Part shown: piece after piece, positions 18,793 to 28,513 of the stretch | Layout of the letters: each line of letters opens with the position of its first letter | Position numbering within the stretch: position 1 is the first letter of the stretch | Source: Pseudomonadales bacterium | Lineage (GTDB): Bacteria > Pseudomonadota > Gammaproteobacteria > Pseudomonadales > Azotimanducaceae | Assembly: GCA_029251375.1 (NCBI GenBank) | Contig: JAQXDL010000046.1 | Span: forward strand, 30,580-94,579 | Reading direction: 5' to 3' | Length of the DNA stretch: 64,000 nucleotides | Notes under the pieces: model-generated | Seen by the model: only the letters and a program-made list of their open reading frames with translations | The model's database searches: none | Told to the model about the DNA's origin: nothing | Program-made: the position numbers and the translations under genes

Positions 18793-20316
18793 TTAAATCT
18801 CCACCACTGGCAACTTGCCGATTTTCGAACGCCATAATTTAGGGCCCGACACATGAACCGAGTCCCCTTGCGCATCAACCGCGACCGTTACCGGCATATC
18901 TTCCACCTCAAACTCGTGAATAGCCTCCATACCAAGCTCCTCAAACGCAACCACTCTAGATTTACGTATTGCCTTTGAAACTAGAAACGCAGCGCCACCA
19001 ACGGCCATCAAATAGACAGCCTTGTGGTTCTTAATAGATTCAATTGCGAGGGGACCACGTTCCGCCTTACCGATCATGCCGAGCAGTCCTGTTTTCTCGA
19101 GCATCATCTCGGTGAACCCATCCATACGCGTCGCCGTCGTTGGCCCCGCTGGACCAACAACCTCTTCTCTTACAGGGTCGACCGGACCGACGTAGTAGAT
19201 AAACTTTCCGTTCAGGTCGACACCGTCAGGCAAAGATTTACCTTGCTCGAACAGGTCTCTAATTTTCTTGTGGGCGGCATCTCTGCCTGTGAGCATTTTG
19301 CCCGACAACAAGAGCGTTTCGCCCGGTTGCCACTGCAGCACATCCTCTTTCGTCACTGTGTCCAAATTGACACGACGAGAGCTAGGGCCGGCTTCCCAGG
19401 TAATTTCAGGCCAATCTTCTAGCTTCGGCACTTCTAACTCCGCTGGGCCAGAACCGTCTAGTTCAAAATGGACATGACGCGTCGCCGCACAATTGGGAAT
19501 CATCGCAACCGGCAAGTTCGCTGCGTGAGTCGGATAATCCATGACTTTCACATCGAGTACCGTGGTCAAACCACCCAATCCCTGCGCGCCAATGCCAAGC
19601 GAGTTCACTTTATCGAATATTTCTAATCGCAACTCTTCCGTTCGGCTCGATGGTCCACGTGCAAGTAACTCATGAATATCAATTGGGTCCATCAAGGACC
19701 GCTTTGCCATTAAAACAGCCTTCTCTGCTGTGCCACCAATACCAATACCCAACATACCCGGCGGACACCAACCGGCGCCCATTGTCGGCACTGTTTTAAT
19801 TACCCAATCAACGATACTGTCAGCTGGATTTAGCATAACAAGCTTAGATTTTGCTTCGGAGCCACCGCCTTTAGCAGCAACATGCACGTCAATCTTGTCG
19901 CCGGGTACAAGCTCTGTATGTATGACCGCTGGGGTATTGTCTTTGGTGTTGATGCGCTTGCCGGCGGGATCCGACAGTACTGATGCACGTAGGACATTAT
20001 CAGGCAGTAAATACGCTCGCCTAACGCCTTCATTCACCATATCTTCGAGCGATACATCTGTTTCGAAGCGCACATCCATACCGACACGAAGGAAGACGTT
20101 AACGATACCGGTATCTTGGCAAATCGGACGGTTGCCCTGCGCACACATTCTGGAATTAATTAGTATTTGTGCCATCGCATCTTTCGCAGCGCGGGACTCT
20201 TCACGCTCGTAGGCTTCGTTCAATGCTGTTATGAAGTCTATTGGGTGATAGTAAGAAATATACTGGAGGGAATCGGCGATACTTTGGATAAGATCATCTT
20301 TTGTTACAACGGTCAT
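18793..20316 (-). CDS. fumA: Fumarate hydratase, class I (4Fe-4S)
   Basis: 507-residue oxygen-sensitive fumarase interconverting fumarate and malate in the TCA cycle. The three cluster cysteines are visible in PICQDTG (Cys66), GWCPPG and IPNCAATRH, and the C-terminal beta domain carries 'GPAGPTTATRMDGFTEMMLE'. Length and both domains match FumA/FumB. It lies upstream of the carboxylase gene on the same strand with a 201-bp gap, so co-transcription is uncertain. No class II fumC is in the window. Confidence 0.95.
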   Translation of the reverse strand: MTVVTKDDLIQSIADSLQYISYYHPIDFITALNEAYEREESRAAKDAMAQILINSRMCAQGNRPICQDTGIVNVFLRVGMDVRFETDVSLEDMVNEGVRRAYLLPDNVLRASVLSDPAGKRINTKDNTPAVIHTELVPGDKIDVHVAAKGGGSEAKSKLVMLNPADSIVDWVIKTVPTMGAGWCPPGMLGIGIGGTAEKAVLMAKRSLMDPIDIHELLARGPSSRTEELRLEIFDKVNSLGIGAQGLGGLTTVLDVKVMDYPTHAANLPVAMIPNCAATRHVHFELDGSGPAELEVPKLEDWPEITWEAGPSSRRVNLDTVTKEDVLQWQPGETLLLSGKMLTGRDAAHKKIRDLFEQGKSLPDGVDLNGKFIYYVGPVDPVREEVVGPAGPTTATRMDGFTEMMLEKTGLLGMIGKAERGPLAIESIKNHKAVYLMAVGGAAFLVSKAIRKSRVVAFEELGMEAIHEFEVEDMPVTVAVDAQGDSVHVSGPKLWRSKIGKLPVVEI

Positions 20317-20543
20317 GGCTTACTGGACTCCATTAAATGCCTGTTGATAGGCATGCATCTTGGTTGTCCTCTATTCTACCAGCCTTGAGGGCGAAAAAGA
20401 TCCAACTGGCGCATCAATTCTGCGTGAAATTTATTGTTAGTAGGCGCGACCTTGTTTAGCTATCAAAAGCTAATCGCCGAGAGCCACCTACGCTGTCGCA
20501 GCTTGACTCTCGTTGATCATTGATCGAATTTATAATCGTGCTT

Positions 20544-21026
20544 TTAACCGTACATCAACCGCATCAGCGATTCAGCAACACAAACAGGCTTATCCGAGCC
20601 TTCCAGCTCGATCGTCACTTCACGCTTTAGCTGCAAAGTGTTTGGGTTTTTGAGATCTGCACCAATCAAACGATGGCGAGCTCTAATCTTTGAGTTGACC
20701 GGCACAGGACCAGGAAAACGCACTTTATCAAGTCCGTAATTCACACCCATATATACGCCTTCTAGCGCCTCAGGTTTTTTCGGCGCTATCGTAGCACCAA
20801 GATGCACAATCAATGACAGGGTTAAAAAACCATGTGCAATGGTCACCTTGTAAGGCGACAACTCAGCGGATTTTTTTGGATCAATATGGATAAATTGATG
20901 ATCAAGCGTTGCGTCAGCAAACAGATTAATTCTGTCCTGGTCCACTTCAAACCACTCGCCTACACCTTCTTCTTCACCCATCACGGAATTAAACAGCTCT
21001 AATGCCGCTTCTGCTTTTGTCGTCAT
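20544..21026 (-). CDS. MaoC-like acyl-CoA hydratase
   Basis: 160-residue hot-dog-fold protein. The hydratase residues sit in 'FADATLDHQFIHID' and 'VTIAHGFLTLSL' (D-x4-H pattern). The family hydrates trans-2-enoyl-CoA, giving R-3-hydroxyacyl-CoA in beta-oxidation or polyhydroxyalkanoate supply. No transporter or synthase partner adjoins it. AGGAGAG lies just upstream of the ATG. Confidence 0.88.
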   Translation of the reverse strand: MTTKAEAALELFNSVMGEEEGVGEWFEVDQDRINLFADATLDHQFIHIDPKKSAELSPYKVTIAHGFLTLSLIVHLGATIAPKKPEALEGVYMGVNYGLDKVRFPGPVPVNSKIRARHRLIGADLKNPNTLQLKREVTIELEGSDKPVCVAESLMRLMYG

Positions 21027-21223
21027 AACTCTCTCCTAATACTGTGTCTATTACGCCATTGAAATTGTTCTACCGTGTGATAATTCGCAATATCGCTAAA
21101 AATCCCACTAAAAATTTCGGTTCGTCAGCTTAGCACATGGATTTACTAAAAATGAGGCCAAAAAAACGCTGCAAATAAGCGCGCTCCATTGATTTCCTGT
21201 TAAGGCTAAAATAGGATTCGGCC

Positions 21224-22375
21224 ATGCATTCAAATGATTCAAAACTAGACACCCAATCAGCACCTAAGCGATACGATGTGGCTGCGATTTTAATCGGCAC
21301 AAGCCTCGTGGGTATCATCGCGACACCTTGGTACGCCATCGAGACGGGCGGCTTTGGCTTATCCCTTTGGTTGGCGTTCTCTGTATTTCTGTTCTGGAAT
21401 GGCCTGTCCATCACCGCCGGATACCACAGACTTTGGTCACATAAGTCTTATAGCGCTCATACGATCGTCAGAATCATGTTTGCGCTGGGCGGCGCGCTTG
21501 CACTGCAAAACTCAATAAAAGTCTGGAGCTCAAACCATCGAACACATCATCAATATACAGACGACAACGACAAAGACCCCTACTCCGCCGGCCGAGGACT
21601 TTGGTTTTCGCACGTAGGATGGATGCTAAGAGATTATCCCGCCTCTCAAACTGAATTTGAGAATGTCAGAGACCTTGAGAAAGACTGGGTGGTTGCATGG
21701 CAACATGATAACTACTGGTTATTAGCCTTCACGATGAATGTCATTGTGACGCTTGGTATTGGCGCCTTGGCTGGCGATCTACTAGCCGGACTATTACTCG
21801 TGGGGTTTTCCCGACTTGTACTTTCCCACCACACAACCTTTTTCATCAATTCTCTCGCTCACTTCTGGGGTAAGCAAACTTACTCAGATAAAACCAGCTC
21901 CCGAGACAACCCTATTTTGGCGCTGCTGACCTATGGCGAGGGCTATCACAATTATCATCACACCTTTCAGTGGGACTACCGCAACGGCATTCGCTGGTAT
22001 CATTTCGACCCAACAAAATGGCTCATCGCAACGCTTGCATGGTTTAAACTGACGTGGGATTTGAAAGTGGTCTTACCGGAGAAAATCGAAAAGAGCTTGG
22101 CGCTAATGCAACTTAAACATGCAACTGCCAAGGTATCTCGATTCAACTCGATCAACACGGACAAATGGCTTTCACTGCTTGATTCGGAATATAACCAGCT
22201 AGTAGAACTTATTAACGAGTGGGCTGAATGCCGGCAACAGTGGCTCGAAGTTAAGAAACAATCGCTTCTTCGTAAATTCGATGAAACGGAAATCTCCGAA
22301 AAACTAAAACACCTCGAATCAGAATTGAACATTCGACGACGAGAATGGCGCATGCTGACTCAACAGTTCGCCTAA
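21224..22375 (+). CDS. Acyl-CoA/acyl-lipid delta-9 desaturase
   Basis: Membrane di-iron desaturase of 383 residues. The three histidine boxes are HRLWSH (from 68), HRTHH (from 105) and YHNYHH (His242, His245, His246). Hydrophobic segments lie at about 20-65 and 165-205. Beyond about residue 290 is a charged helical extension, ending in a Leu/Glu/Arg-rich coiled coil, that short bacterial desaturases lack. It would introduce a double bond in saturated acyl chains at the inner membrane using electrons from a ferredoxin or cytochrome partner that is not in the window. The thiolase gene starts 25 bp downstream. Confidence 0.92.
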   Translation: MHSNDSKLDTQSAPKRYDVAAILIGTSLVGIIATPWYAIETGGFGLSLWLAFSVFLFWNGLSITAGYHRLWSHKSYSAHTIVRIMFALGGALALQNSIKVWSSNHRTHHQYTDDNDKDPYSAGRGLWFSHVGWMLRDYPASQTEFENVRDLEKDWVVAWQHDNYWLLAFTMNVIVTLGIGALAGDLLAGLLLVGFSRLVLSHHTTFFINSLAHFWGKQTYSDKTSSRDNPILALLTYGEGYHNYHHTFQWDYRNGIRWYHFDPTKWLIATLAWFKLTWDLKVVLPEKIEKSLALMQLKHATAKVSRFNSINTDKWLSLLDSEYNQLVELINEWAECRQQWLEVKKQSLLRKFDETEISEKLKHLESELNIRRREWRMLTQQFA

Positions 22376-22400
22376 CCTAATACCAAACACGGGAACTACT

Positions 22401-23576
22401 ATGACTAATATCTATATCGCCGATGGCGCTAGAACGCCTATGGGCGGCTTTCAAGGCGCATTACAAACAAAAACAGCACCCGAACTAGGTGCCGTTGCGA
22501 TAAGTGAAGCCATCGCTAGAGCAGGTATCGACACAGATAAGGTTGACGAAATCATCATGGGTTGCGTACTACCAGCCGGTTTAGGCCAAGGACCCGCCCG
22601 ACAAGCAGCAATTGAAGCGGGTATACCGGTTGAATCCGGCGCGACGACCATCAACAAACTTTGTGGCTCAGGCATGAAAGCTGCGATGATGGCGCACGAT
22701 CTGATTAAGGCCGGCAGCAATGACATCATGGTTGCCGGTGGTATGGAGAGCATGAGCAATGCGCCTTACCTGATGCCGAAAGCAAGAAGTGGATATCGTA
22801 TGGGCCATACTGAAGTTAAAGACTCGATGTTTCTTGATGGCTTAGAAGATGCTAAAACCGGCAGACTCATGGGCTCATTCGCGCAAGACATGGCTGATCA
22901 ATACCAAATGACGCGTGAAGCTATGGATGGCTTTGCGATCCGCTCATTAAAGCGCGCTCAAAAAGCCATCGACGCAGGTGACTTAAAAGCGGAAAGCGTC
23001 TCAGTAACAATCAAATCGAGAGCCGGAGAGACTATCGTCGAAGATGACGAGCAACCTGGCGCGGCAAAAATCGACAAAATCCCGAGCCTCAAGCCCGCTT
23101 TCAAAGCAGACGGCACAGTGACCGCTGCAAACTCTAGCTCAATCTCAGATGGCGCTTCAGCATTGGTTATCGCCAGCGAAGAGGCGATCGAGAAAAACGG
23201 CATGACGCCAATGGCAAAAATACTCGGTCATTCCACAAACTCACGCCATCCATCAGAGTTCACCATTGCACCGATAGGCGCAATCGAAAAACTATTAGAC
23301 AAAGTAGGCTGGAGTGCCGACGAAGTCGATCTGTACGAGATCAATGAAGCCTTCGCTATGGTTACAATGGCTGCAATCAAAGATCTAAACCTCGACCCAG
23401 AGAAAGTAAACATTTCCGGAGGCGCGTGCGCGCAAGGTCACCCGGTCGGTTCAACCGGCTCTAGAATCATCGTGACATTGATGTACGCGCTAAAACGACT
23501 TAACTTAAAGAAGGGTGTCGCGGCACTTTGTATTGGTGGTGGCGAAGCAACCGCCATTGCTATTGAACTCGTGTAG
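22401..23576 (+). CDS. Acetyl-CoA acetyltransferase (thiolase)
   Basis: 391-residue thiolase. The acyl-accepting nucleophile is Cys88 in NKLCGSGMKA. The C-terminal catalytic elements are 'NEAFA', GGACAQGHPVGSTGSR and CIGGGEATA. The length and motif spacing fit biosynthetic/degradative acetoacetyl-CoA thiolases (PhaA/AtoB group); which direction it runs cannot be told. It follows the desaturase closely and is separated from fabY by a terminator-like hairpin. Confidence 0.95.
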   Translation: MTNIYIADGARTPMGGFQGALQTKTAPELGAVAISEAIARAGIDTDKVDEIIMGCVLPAGLGQGPARQAAIEAGIPVESGATTINKLCGSGMKAAMMAHDLIKAGSNDIMVAGGMESMSNAPYLMPKARSGYRMGHTEVKDSMFLDGLEDAKTGRLMGSFAQDMADQYQMTREAMDGFAIRSLKRAQKAIDAGDLKAESVSVTIKSRAGETIVEDDEQPGAAKIDKIPSLKPAFKADGTVTAANSSSISDGASALVIASEEAIEKNGMTPMAKILGHSTNSRHPSEFTIAPIGAIEKLLDKVGWSADEVDLYEINEAFAMVTMAAIKDLNLDPEKVNISGGACAQGHPVGSTGSRIIVTLMYALKRLNLKKGVAALCIGGGEATAIAIELV

Positions 23577-23616
23577 CGGTGACTTGTCACCGTCGAGCCC
23601 GTACAATACGGGCTTT
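23577..23616 (+). terminator. Double hairpin between thiolase and fabY
   Basis: The first hairpin is CGGTGAC/GTCACCG, starting right at the thiolase stop. The second is AGCCCGTA/TACGGGCT with a 3-base loop and TTT after it (23596-23616). It is probably a partial terminator lowering fabY readthrough, or a bounded end for the desaturase-thiolase transcript. Confidence 0.55.
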
Positions 23617-23648
23617 AACGTTCTAAACCTTTTTTAGGAGTCTACTAC

Positions 23649-25487
23649 TTGTCACGCCTTCCCGTCATTGTCGGTTTCGGCGGCATTAATCCTGCCGGAC
23701 GAAGCTCCGCTCATCATGCTTATAGGCGAATGGTGATAGACCAACTGGACAGCGGTAAGGCTGACAGCACCTACCAATCGCTTGCCGCGCTGATGAATAT
23801 GGCAGCCGTTGACAAGGATGCAATCTTATCCCAAACCCTCATTCGACGGATTGAGAACAACCTTTTTGACCCAAGCGCGATTCGTACAAACAAATCGGCA
23901 CAGTTATCAACAGACGATGGCTTTTCATTCAAACTCAAGAAAAATCAATTACCCGGACAGATTCCAGCCGACTGGGATGTGACAAACCTGGACGACACCA
24001 GTGTAATTGTTAGATCAAGCACGCCGCTGGACATCTTATTTCCGGACTACCGGGCGTCAAGAGTCAATTCTGCAGGACAATTGCCGACCGGTTTTGACCC
24101 TGGCACTTTGTACCAATCAAGAAATCACCCGAGAGGGCTTCAGCTGACAGTCTACGCCGCCTCAGATGCAATAAATTCGTTAGGTATTGATTGGGATACG
24201 GTTCGTCAAAAAGTACCCGGCGATCAAATTTCTGTTTACGCAAGCAGCGCAATGGGACAACTCGACACCAACGGTGCAGGCGGTATGCTGCAAGCGTCGT
24301 TGCTTGGCAAACGCGTCAGTTCGAAAAACTGCCCACTCAGCTTGGCGGAAATGACAGCTGACTTCGTTAATGCGTACGTATTGGGTAGCGTTGGCGCGAC
24401 AGGCGCAAACGTCGGGGCCTGTGCGACATTCCTTTATAATTTAAGACAGGGCATTCAAGACATTCGATCCGGTCGCTTTCGCGCCGTGATGGTCGGCGCC
24501 AGCGAAGCGCCCATCACACCTGAGGTTATCGAAGGCTATCGCACCATGGGTGCGCTGGCGGAAGATGACGCGTTAAACAAAATTGATGGTCATACCGGCC
24601 CTACAGATAACAGCCGTGCTTGCAGGCCGTTTTCTGAAAACTGCGGCTTCACACTGTCCGAAGCTTCACAGTTCGTCATCTTGTTTGATGATGAATTAGC
24701 ACTGGAACTAGGTGCAAACATTTACGGCTCCGTTGGCGACGTATTCATCAACGCTGATGGATTCAAGAAATCAATTCCCGGACCAGGAATCGGCAACTAC
24801 GTGACGATGGGCAAATCCATGGGTATGGTTCGATCGTTACTTGGTGAAGAAGCCTTGCGAAATCGTACCTACGTGCAAGCGCACGGAACCAGTACACCGC
24901 AAAATCGTGTCACAGAATCCCACATCATCAATGAACTGGCAAAGACCTTCAAGATCGACCATTGGCCCGTCGCGGCGATTAAAGCCTACATTGGCCACTC
25001 ACTGGCCACAGCGTCCGGTGATCAGATTGCAAGCTCGCTTGGCGTATGGGCGCACGGCATCATTCCCGGCATCAAAACCGTCGATCATATCGCGGCAGAC
25101 GTACATGCCAGCAATTTAGAATTCCTGCTTCAACACAAAGAAATAGATCCAGCGAAGATGGACGCTGTGTTTATCAATTCAAAGGGCTTTGGCGGAAACA
25201 ACGCAACAGCATCGATTCTATCGCCGACTATCACCGCGCAAATGCTTGAAAAGAAACATGGCAAGAGTGCGCTGACAAAACATCAAAAATTGAATGAGAA
25301 GGTCGCAGAGATCACGCATCAATATGATGTTGATGCTATCGCGGGTAAGAACGAGCTTATTTATAAATTCGGTCTGGGCGTGATTGAAGGTGAAGAGCTC
25401 GAACTATCGGAGACCAGTATTTCGATCCCCGGTCACAGCCAACGAATAAGCCTTGAAGTTGAAAACCCTTACGATGACATGATCTAG
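23649..25487 (+). CDS. fabY: Beta-ketoacyl-ACP synthase, FabY type
   Basis: Large ketosynthase of 612 residues that strongly resembles the Pseudomonas aeruginosa enzyme FabY, which condenses acetyl-CoA with malonyl-ACP to start fatty-acid synthesis. It begins 'SRLPVIVGFGGINPAGRSS'. The catalytic triad is Cys258 (GACATF), His412 (QAHGTST) and His450 (YIGHSLA), with the conserved Lys445. The N-terminal 200 residues and the C-terminal tail ('INSKGFGGNNATASILSP') distinguish it from FabB/FabF. The start is a TTG at 23649, supported by AGGAG eight bases upstream. Its stop overlaps the convergent P450 gene by 4 bp. Confidence 0.92.
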   Translation: MSRLPVIVGFGGINPAGRSSAHHAYRRMVIDQLDSGKADSTYQSLAALMNMAAVDKDAILSQTLIRRIENNLFDPSAIRTNKSAQLSTDDGFSFKLKKNQLPGQIPADWDVTNLDDTSVIVRSSTPLDILFPDYRASRVNSAGQLPTGFDPGTLYQSRNHPRGLQLTVYAASDAINSLGIDWDTVRQKVPGDQISVYASSAMGQLDTNGAGGMLQASLLGKRVSSKNCPLSLAEMTADFVNAYVLGSVGATGANVGACATFLYNLRQGIQDIRSGRFRAVMVGASEAPITPEVIEGYRTMGALAEDDALNKIDGHTGPTDNSRACRPFSENCGFTLSEASQFVILFDDELALELGANIYGSVGDVFINADGFKKSIPGPGIGNYVTMGKSMGMVRSLLGEEALRNRTYVQAHGTSTPQNRVTESHIINELAKTFKIDHWPVAAIKAYIGHSLATASGDQIASSLGVWAHGIIPGIKTVDHIAADVHASNLEFLLQHKEIDPAKMDAVFINSKGFGGNNATASILSPTITAQMLEKKHGKSALTKHQKLNEKVAEITHQYDVDAIAGKNELIYKFGLGVIEGEELELSETSISIPGHSQRISLEVENPYDDMI

Positions 25488-26788
25488 CCGGGAATTTTCA
25501 CCGGCAGTTCACGTATTCCATGGATAAAATGGGATTTCAAATAAACAGGGTCACCCACAACTTCAATCTTAGGAAATCGTTTCACGATTTCTTCCCAAAG
25601 CACATTGAGCTGCATCTCACCTAATCGGTTACCTACACAGCGATGAATGCCGTAACCAAATGACAGATGTCTGCGAGGGTGTTGCCGGTCAATAATAAAC
25701 TCATCTGCGCGATCAATCATTGTCGTGTCCCTGTTGCCAGAGATGTACCACATCACGACCTTGTCACCCTTTTTAATCGTTTTGCCGTGCATCTCAACAT
25801 CCTGCGTTGCAGTTCGACACATATGTGCCACAGGGGACTGCCAACGAATAATCTCAGGCACCATATTTGGGATAAGCTCGGGCGACGCCATCAGTTTGGC
25901 GTACTGTTCCGGATGTTGATTCAACGCCAGTACACCACCGCTTATCGAATTTCGTGTCGTGTCATTACCACCAACAATAAGCAGCAGCATATTGCCGAGA
26001 AATTCGTTAGGGGTCATGTTTTTCGTCGCCTCGCCATGCACCAATGAAGAAATTAAATCGGACCCCGGCTCACTCCTTGCCGCTCGCTCTTTCCAAACCG
26101 CATCAAAATACTCGAAGCATTTCCAAAGTTCGGCAAAGCCTTCGTCGGCGGTTTCAAAAAAATCAGGATTACTTAAGTTTTCTACTGTGTCAGACCAATA
26201 GATTAATTTACTTCTATCCTCCTGCGGCACATCAAATATGGTCGCCAACATTTGACCTGTTAACTCGACGGAAACTTCCTTGACCCAATTGAACTCTTGG
26301 TTTCGTGGCAAGTTATCTAAGATTTTGCCTGCCCGCTCGACGATAAGGTGACGCAGCTCAGCAATGCGTTTCGGCGTAAAAGACGGCGCAACGACTTTGC
26401 GTTGATCGTCGTGCACGGGTGGGTCCTGCATAATAAACATCGGCAAATAGAACGGCGAGTCCGCCGACGGCGATTCAGTTGGTCGCCCGCCCATGCGTAT
26501 TCCACCTTGATCAATGTCGGAAGAGAACAACTCATGGTGCGAGTCGATATACATGATGTCTTTATAAGTTGTCGCCGACCAATAGGGACCATACATACTA
26601 TCTTCGGTGTAATGCAGAGGATCTTCAGCTCTTAAACGATCAAAATAGGGGCTAAATTTATTGAATTCAAACAAGGACGGATGTGACGGATCTAACGAGG
26701 CCAAAGGAATAGAATAAGGGTCGACATTAACGTCGATGGCGTACTTTTCTTGTAACTGTCGATTCGTTAAATTCTCGTTCTCGGACAT
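25484..26788 (-). CDS. Cytochrome P450, CYP153 family (alkane/acyl terminal hydroxylase)
   Basis: 434-residue soluble bacterial P450. The heme-thiolate signature FGYGIHRCVGNRL places the iron ligand at Cys384. The ExxR motif is in EIIRWQSP, and the oxygen-activating I-helix is GGNDTTRNSISGGVLALN. The blocks 'MFIMQDPPVHDDQRK', 'HGEATKNMTPNEFLGN' and 'VMWYISGNRD' are those of CYP153 enzymes, which hydroxylate the terminal carbon of medium-chain alkanes and fatty acids. It needs a ferredoxin and reductase; neither is adjacent. GAGGGGAG lies just before the ATG. It is divergent from a zinc alcohol dehydrogenase. Confidence 0.93.
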   Translation of the reverse strand: MSENENLTNRQLQEKYAIDVNVDPYSIPLASLDPSHPSLFEFNKFSPYFDRLRAEDPLHYTEDSMYGPYWSATTYKDIMYIDSHHELFSSDIDQGGIRMGGRPTESPSADSPFYLPMFIMQDPPVHDDQRKVVAPSFTPKRIAELRHLIVERAGKILDNLPRNQEFNWVKEVSVELTGQMLATIFDVPQEDRSKLIYWSDTVENLSNPDFFETADEGFAELWKCFEYFDAVWKERAARSEPGSDLISSLVHGEATKNMTPNEFLGNMLLLIVGGNDTTRNSISGGVLALNQHPEQYAKLMASPELIPNMVPEIIRWQSPVAHMCRTATQDVEMHGKTIKKGDKVVMWYISGNRDTTMIDRADEFIIDRQHPRRHLSFGYGIHRCVGNRLGEMQLNVLWEEIVKRFPKIEVVGDPVYLKSHFIHGIRELPVKIPG

Positions 26789-26856
26789 TGCTCTCCCCTC
26801 ATTGTTGTTGCAACTGACCTAATCATACTTCAACAGTATCGATTCATCATTGACTA

Positions 26857-26911
26857 TTAAACGGCTTTTAAATGACTGTTAAATGACTGTTAAACGAATA
26901 TTGAACCGTTA
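26857..26911. repeat. 11-bp tandem repeat between P450 and alcohol dehydrogenase
   Basis: Successive 11-base units TTAAACGGCTT, TTAAATGACTG, TTAAATGACTG, TTAAACGAATA and TTGAACCGTTA. The TTAAA blocks recur about once per helical turn. The position in a 198-bp divergent promoter region suggests a regulator-binding array or intrinsically bent DNA. Confidence 0.7.
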
Positions 26912-26986
26912 CCAAACGACGTTTCGAATAGGCCATTGACTTCAACCCAATGATAATTAACAGTGAACTAATTAACAGGAGAGACT

Positions 26987-28039
26987 ATGAAAGCCATTGT
27001 CTATAAGGGTCACAAGAACCTGAGTTATACCGATGTGCCAGACCCGACCATTCAAAGTCCGAGTGACGCCGTCGTTAGAATAGAAAAAACAGCGATATGT
27101 GGCTCCGACTTACACCTCTATCACGGCCCAAGTCGTGACGAAGAGTTCACCTTAGGGCACGAATTCCTAGGCACCATTGAAGATGTTGGTAACGATGTAA
27201 AGCGCTTTAAGAAAGGTGATCGCGTGCTGGTCTCATGCACAATCGGTTGTGGCAGTTGCGTGCTTTGTGACAATCATCTGTACACAGGTTGTGAAATAAA
27301 CACCGCGACCGGACCTGTAACAAACGTGTTCGGCTCAAAATTGAATCCTGGCGGTCAGGCAGAAGGCGTACGCGTACCCTTCGCCGACACCAATATTTTC
27401 AAAATACCCGAAGGTGTCACCGACGAGCAGGCATTGTTTCTTACCGATATTCTGCCGACAGGTTATATGGGCGCCGATATGGCGGAAGTATCACCTGGCG
27501 ACACGGTCGTCGTTATAGGCTGCGGTCCTGTCGGTGTTTTCGCTCAGCTATCCGCATTGATGCGGGGTGCGGCAACCGTCATCGCTGTCGACCTTGATGA
27601 TGGAAGATTAGAAAAAGCGAGATTGCGGGGCTGTCGACCACTGAACCCAAGTAAAGAGGATTTGCAAAGTGTTGCTCGTCAACTAACGGGTGGGCGAGGT
27701 GCTGATTGTTCAATAGAAGCGGTCGGTAACCCAGCAACGGTACAACAAGCTATTGATGTCGTTAGACACGGCGGAAGAGTTGCGGTAATCGGCGTACTAA
27801 TGGGCCAGCAAGTGCCGATAGATTTTATGGCAACATTAACCGGCAAAAACATTACGTTACGGTCAGGCATTGTTAATCCGCAATATTACATACCGAAACT
27901 ACTGCCGATGATTGAACAGGGGCGCATAGATCCGACCGAAATCATTACTCATAGAATGAGCCTTAGCGAAGGCGTTAGAGGTTATAAGATTTTCGACAAC
28001 CACGAACAAGACGTGCTTAAAGTTGTCATGACACCGTAA
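26987..28039 (+). CDS. Zinc-dependent alcohol dehydrogenase
   Basis: 350-residue medium-chain dehydrogenase. The catalytic zinc site is CGSDLH with GHEFLG, the structural-zinc cysteines are in GCGSCVLCDNHLYTGC, and the NAD-binding fold has VVIGCGPVGVFAQ followed by an acidic 'VDLDDGRLEKA', favouring NAD over NADP. AGGAGA lies upstream of the ATG. Divergence from the CYP153 gene makes oxidation of the alcohols it produces a reasonable but unproven role. Confidence 0.92.
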   Translation: MKAIVYKGHKNLSYTDVPDPTIQSPSDAVVRIEKTAICGSDLHLYHGPSRDEEFTLGHEFLGTIEDVGNDVKRFKKGDRVLVSCTIGCGSCVLCDNHLYTGCEINTATGPVTNVFGSKLNPGGQAEGVRVPFADTNIFKIPEGVTDEQALFLTDILPTGYMGADMAEVSPGDTVVVIGCGPVGVFAQLSALMRGAATVIAVDLDDGRLEKARLRGCRPLNPSKEDLQSVARQLTGGRGADCSIEAVGNPATVQQAIDVVRHGGRVAVIGVLMGQQVPIDFMATLTGKNITLRSGIVNPQYYIPKLLPMIEQGRIDPTEIITHRMSLSEGVRGYKIFDNHEQDVLKVVMTP

Positions 28040-28158
28040 AATGAAACCGAGATATTTGATGGTTTTTCACAAGCTGCAACCAATGCTTCGACAAAAAATT
28101 GACTCGGATACAAGAAAATCAAATTGAACGCAAAGCATAAGAAAATGGAGTTAATACA

Positions 28159-28452
28159 ATGAGTCACTACATCATCGCCCAGATAGAAATTGCCGACAGA
28201 GAGGAATATGCAAACTATGAAAGCGGCTTTATGGAAATATTCATGAAGTATGAAGGTAAGCTATTATCGGTTGATGAGGAACCTCAGCTTCTCGAAGGTA
28301 GCTGGCCCTATACACGCACCGTGCTTATTGAATTCCCCTCAAAAGAAAGCGCCCTGGATTGGTTCACATCTGATGAATATCAAACCCTGGCCAAGCACCG
28401 ACACAACGCCAGCGAGGCAAACATAACGATCATTAAAGGCATCGAAGCGTAA
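28159..28452 (+). CDS. DUF1330 (dimeric alpha-beta barrel) protein
   Basis: 97 residues with the ferredoxin-like fold of DUF1330: 'YIIAQIEIADREEYANYESG', the 'GKLLSVDEEPQLLEGSW' strand-turn, 'TVLIEFPSKESALDWF' and 'SDEYQTLAKHRH'. The function of this family is unknown. It follows the alcohol dehydrogenase by 119 bp on the same strand. Confidence 0.88.
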   Translation: MSHYIIAQIEIADREEYANYESGFMEIFMKYEGKLLSVDEEPQLLEGSWPYTRTVLIEFPSKESALDWFTSDEYQTLAKHRHNASEANITIIKGIEA

Positions 28453-28513
28453 CAGCGTAAGAGCCTAATAGACTCAATAGTAACGCGACTGCTTTACTAT
28501 TGAAGTCACCCCG

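Noticed and set aside
18562..18837. Forward 91-codon frame between the carboxylase and fumarase genes
   Set aside because: Antisense to both gene ends, no start signal or domain; the 201-bp gap shows nothing else.
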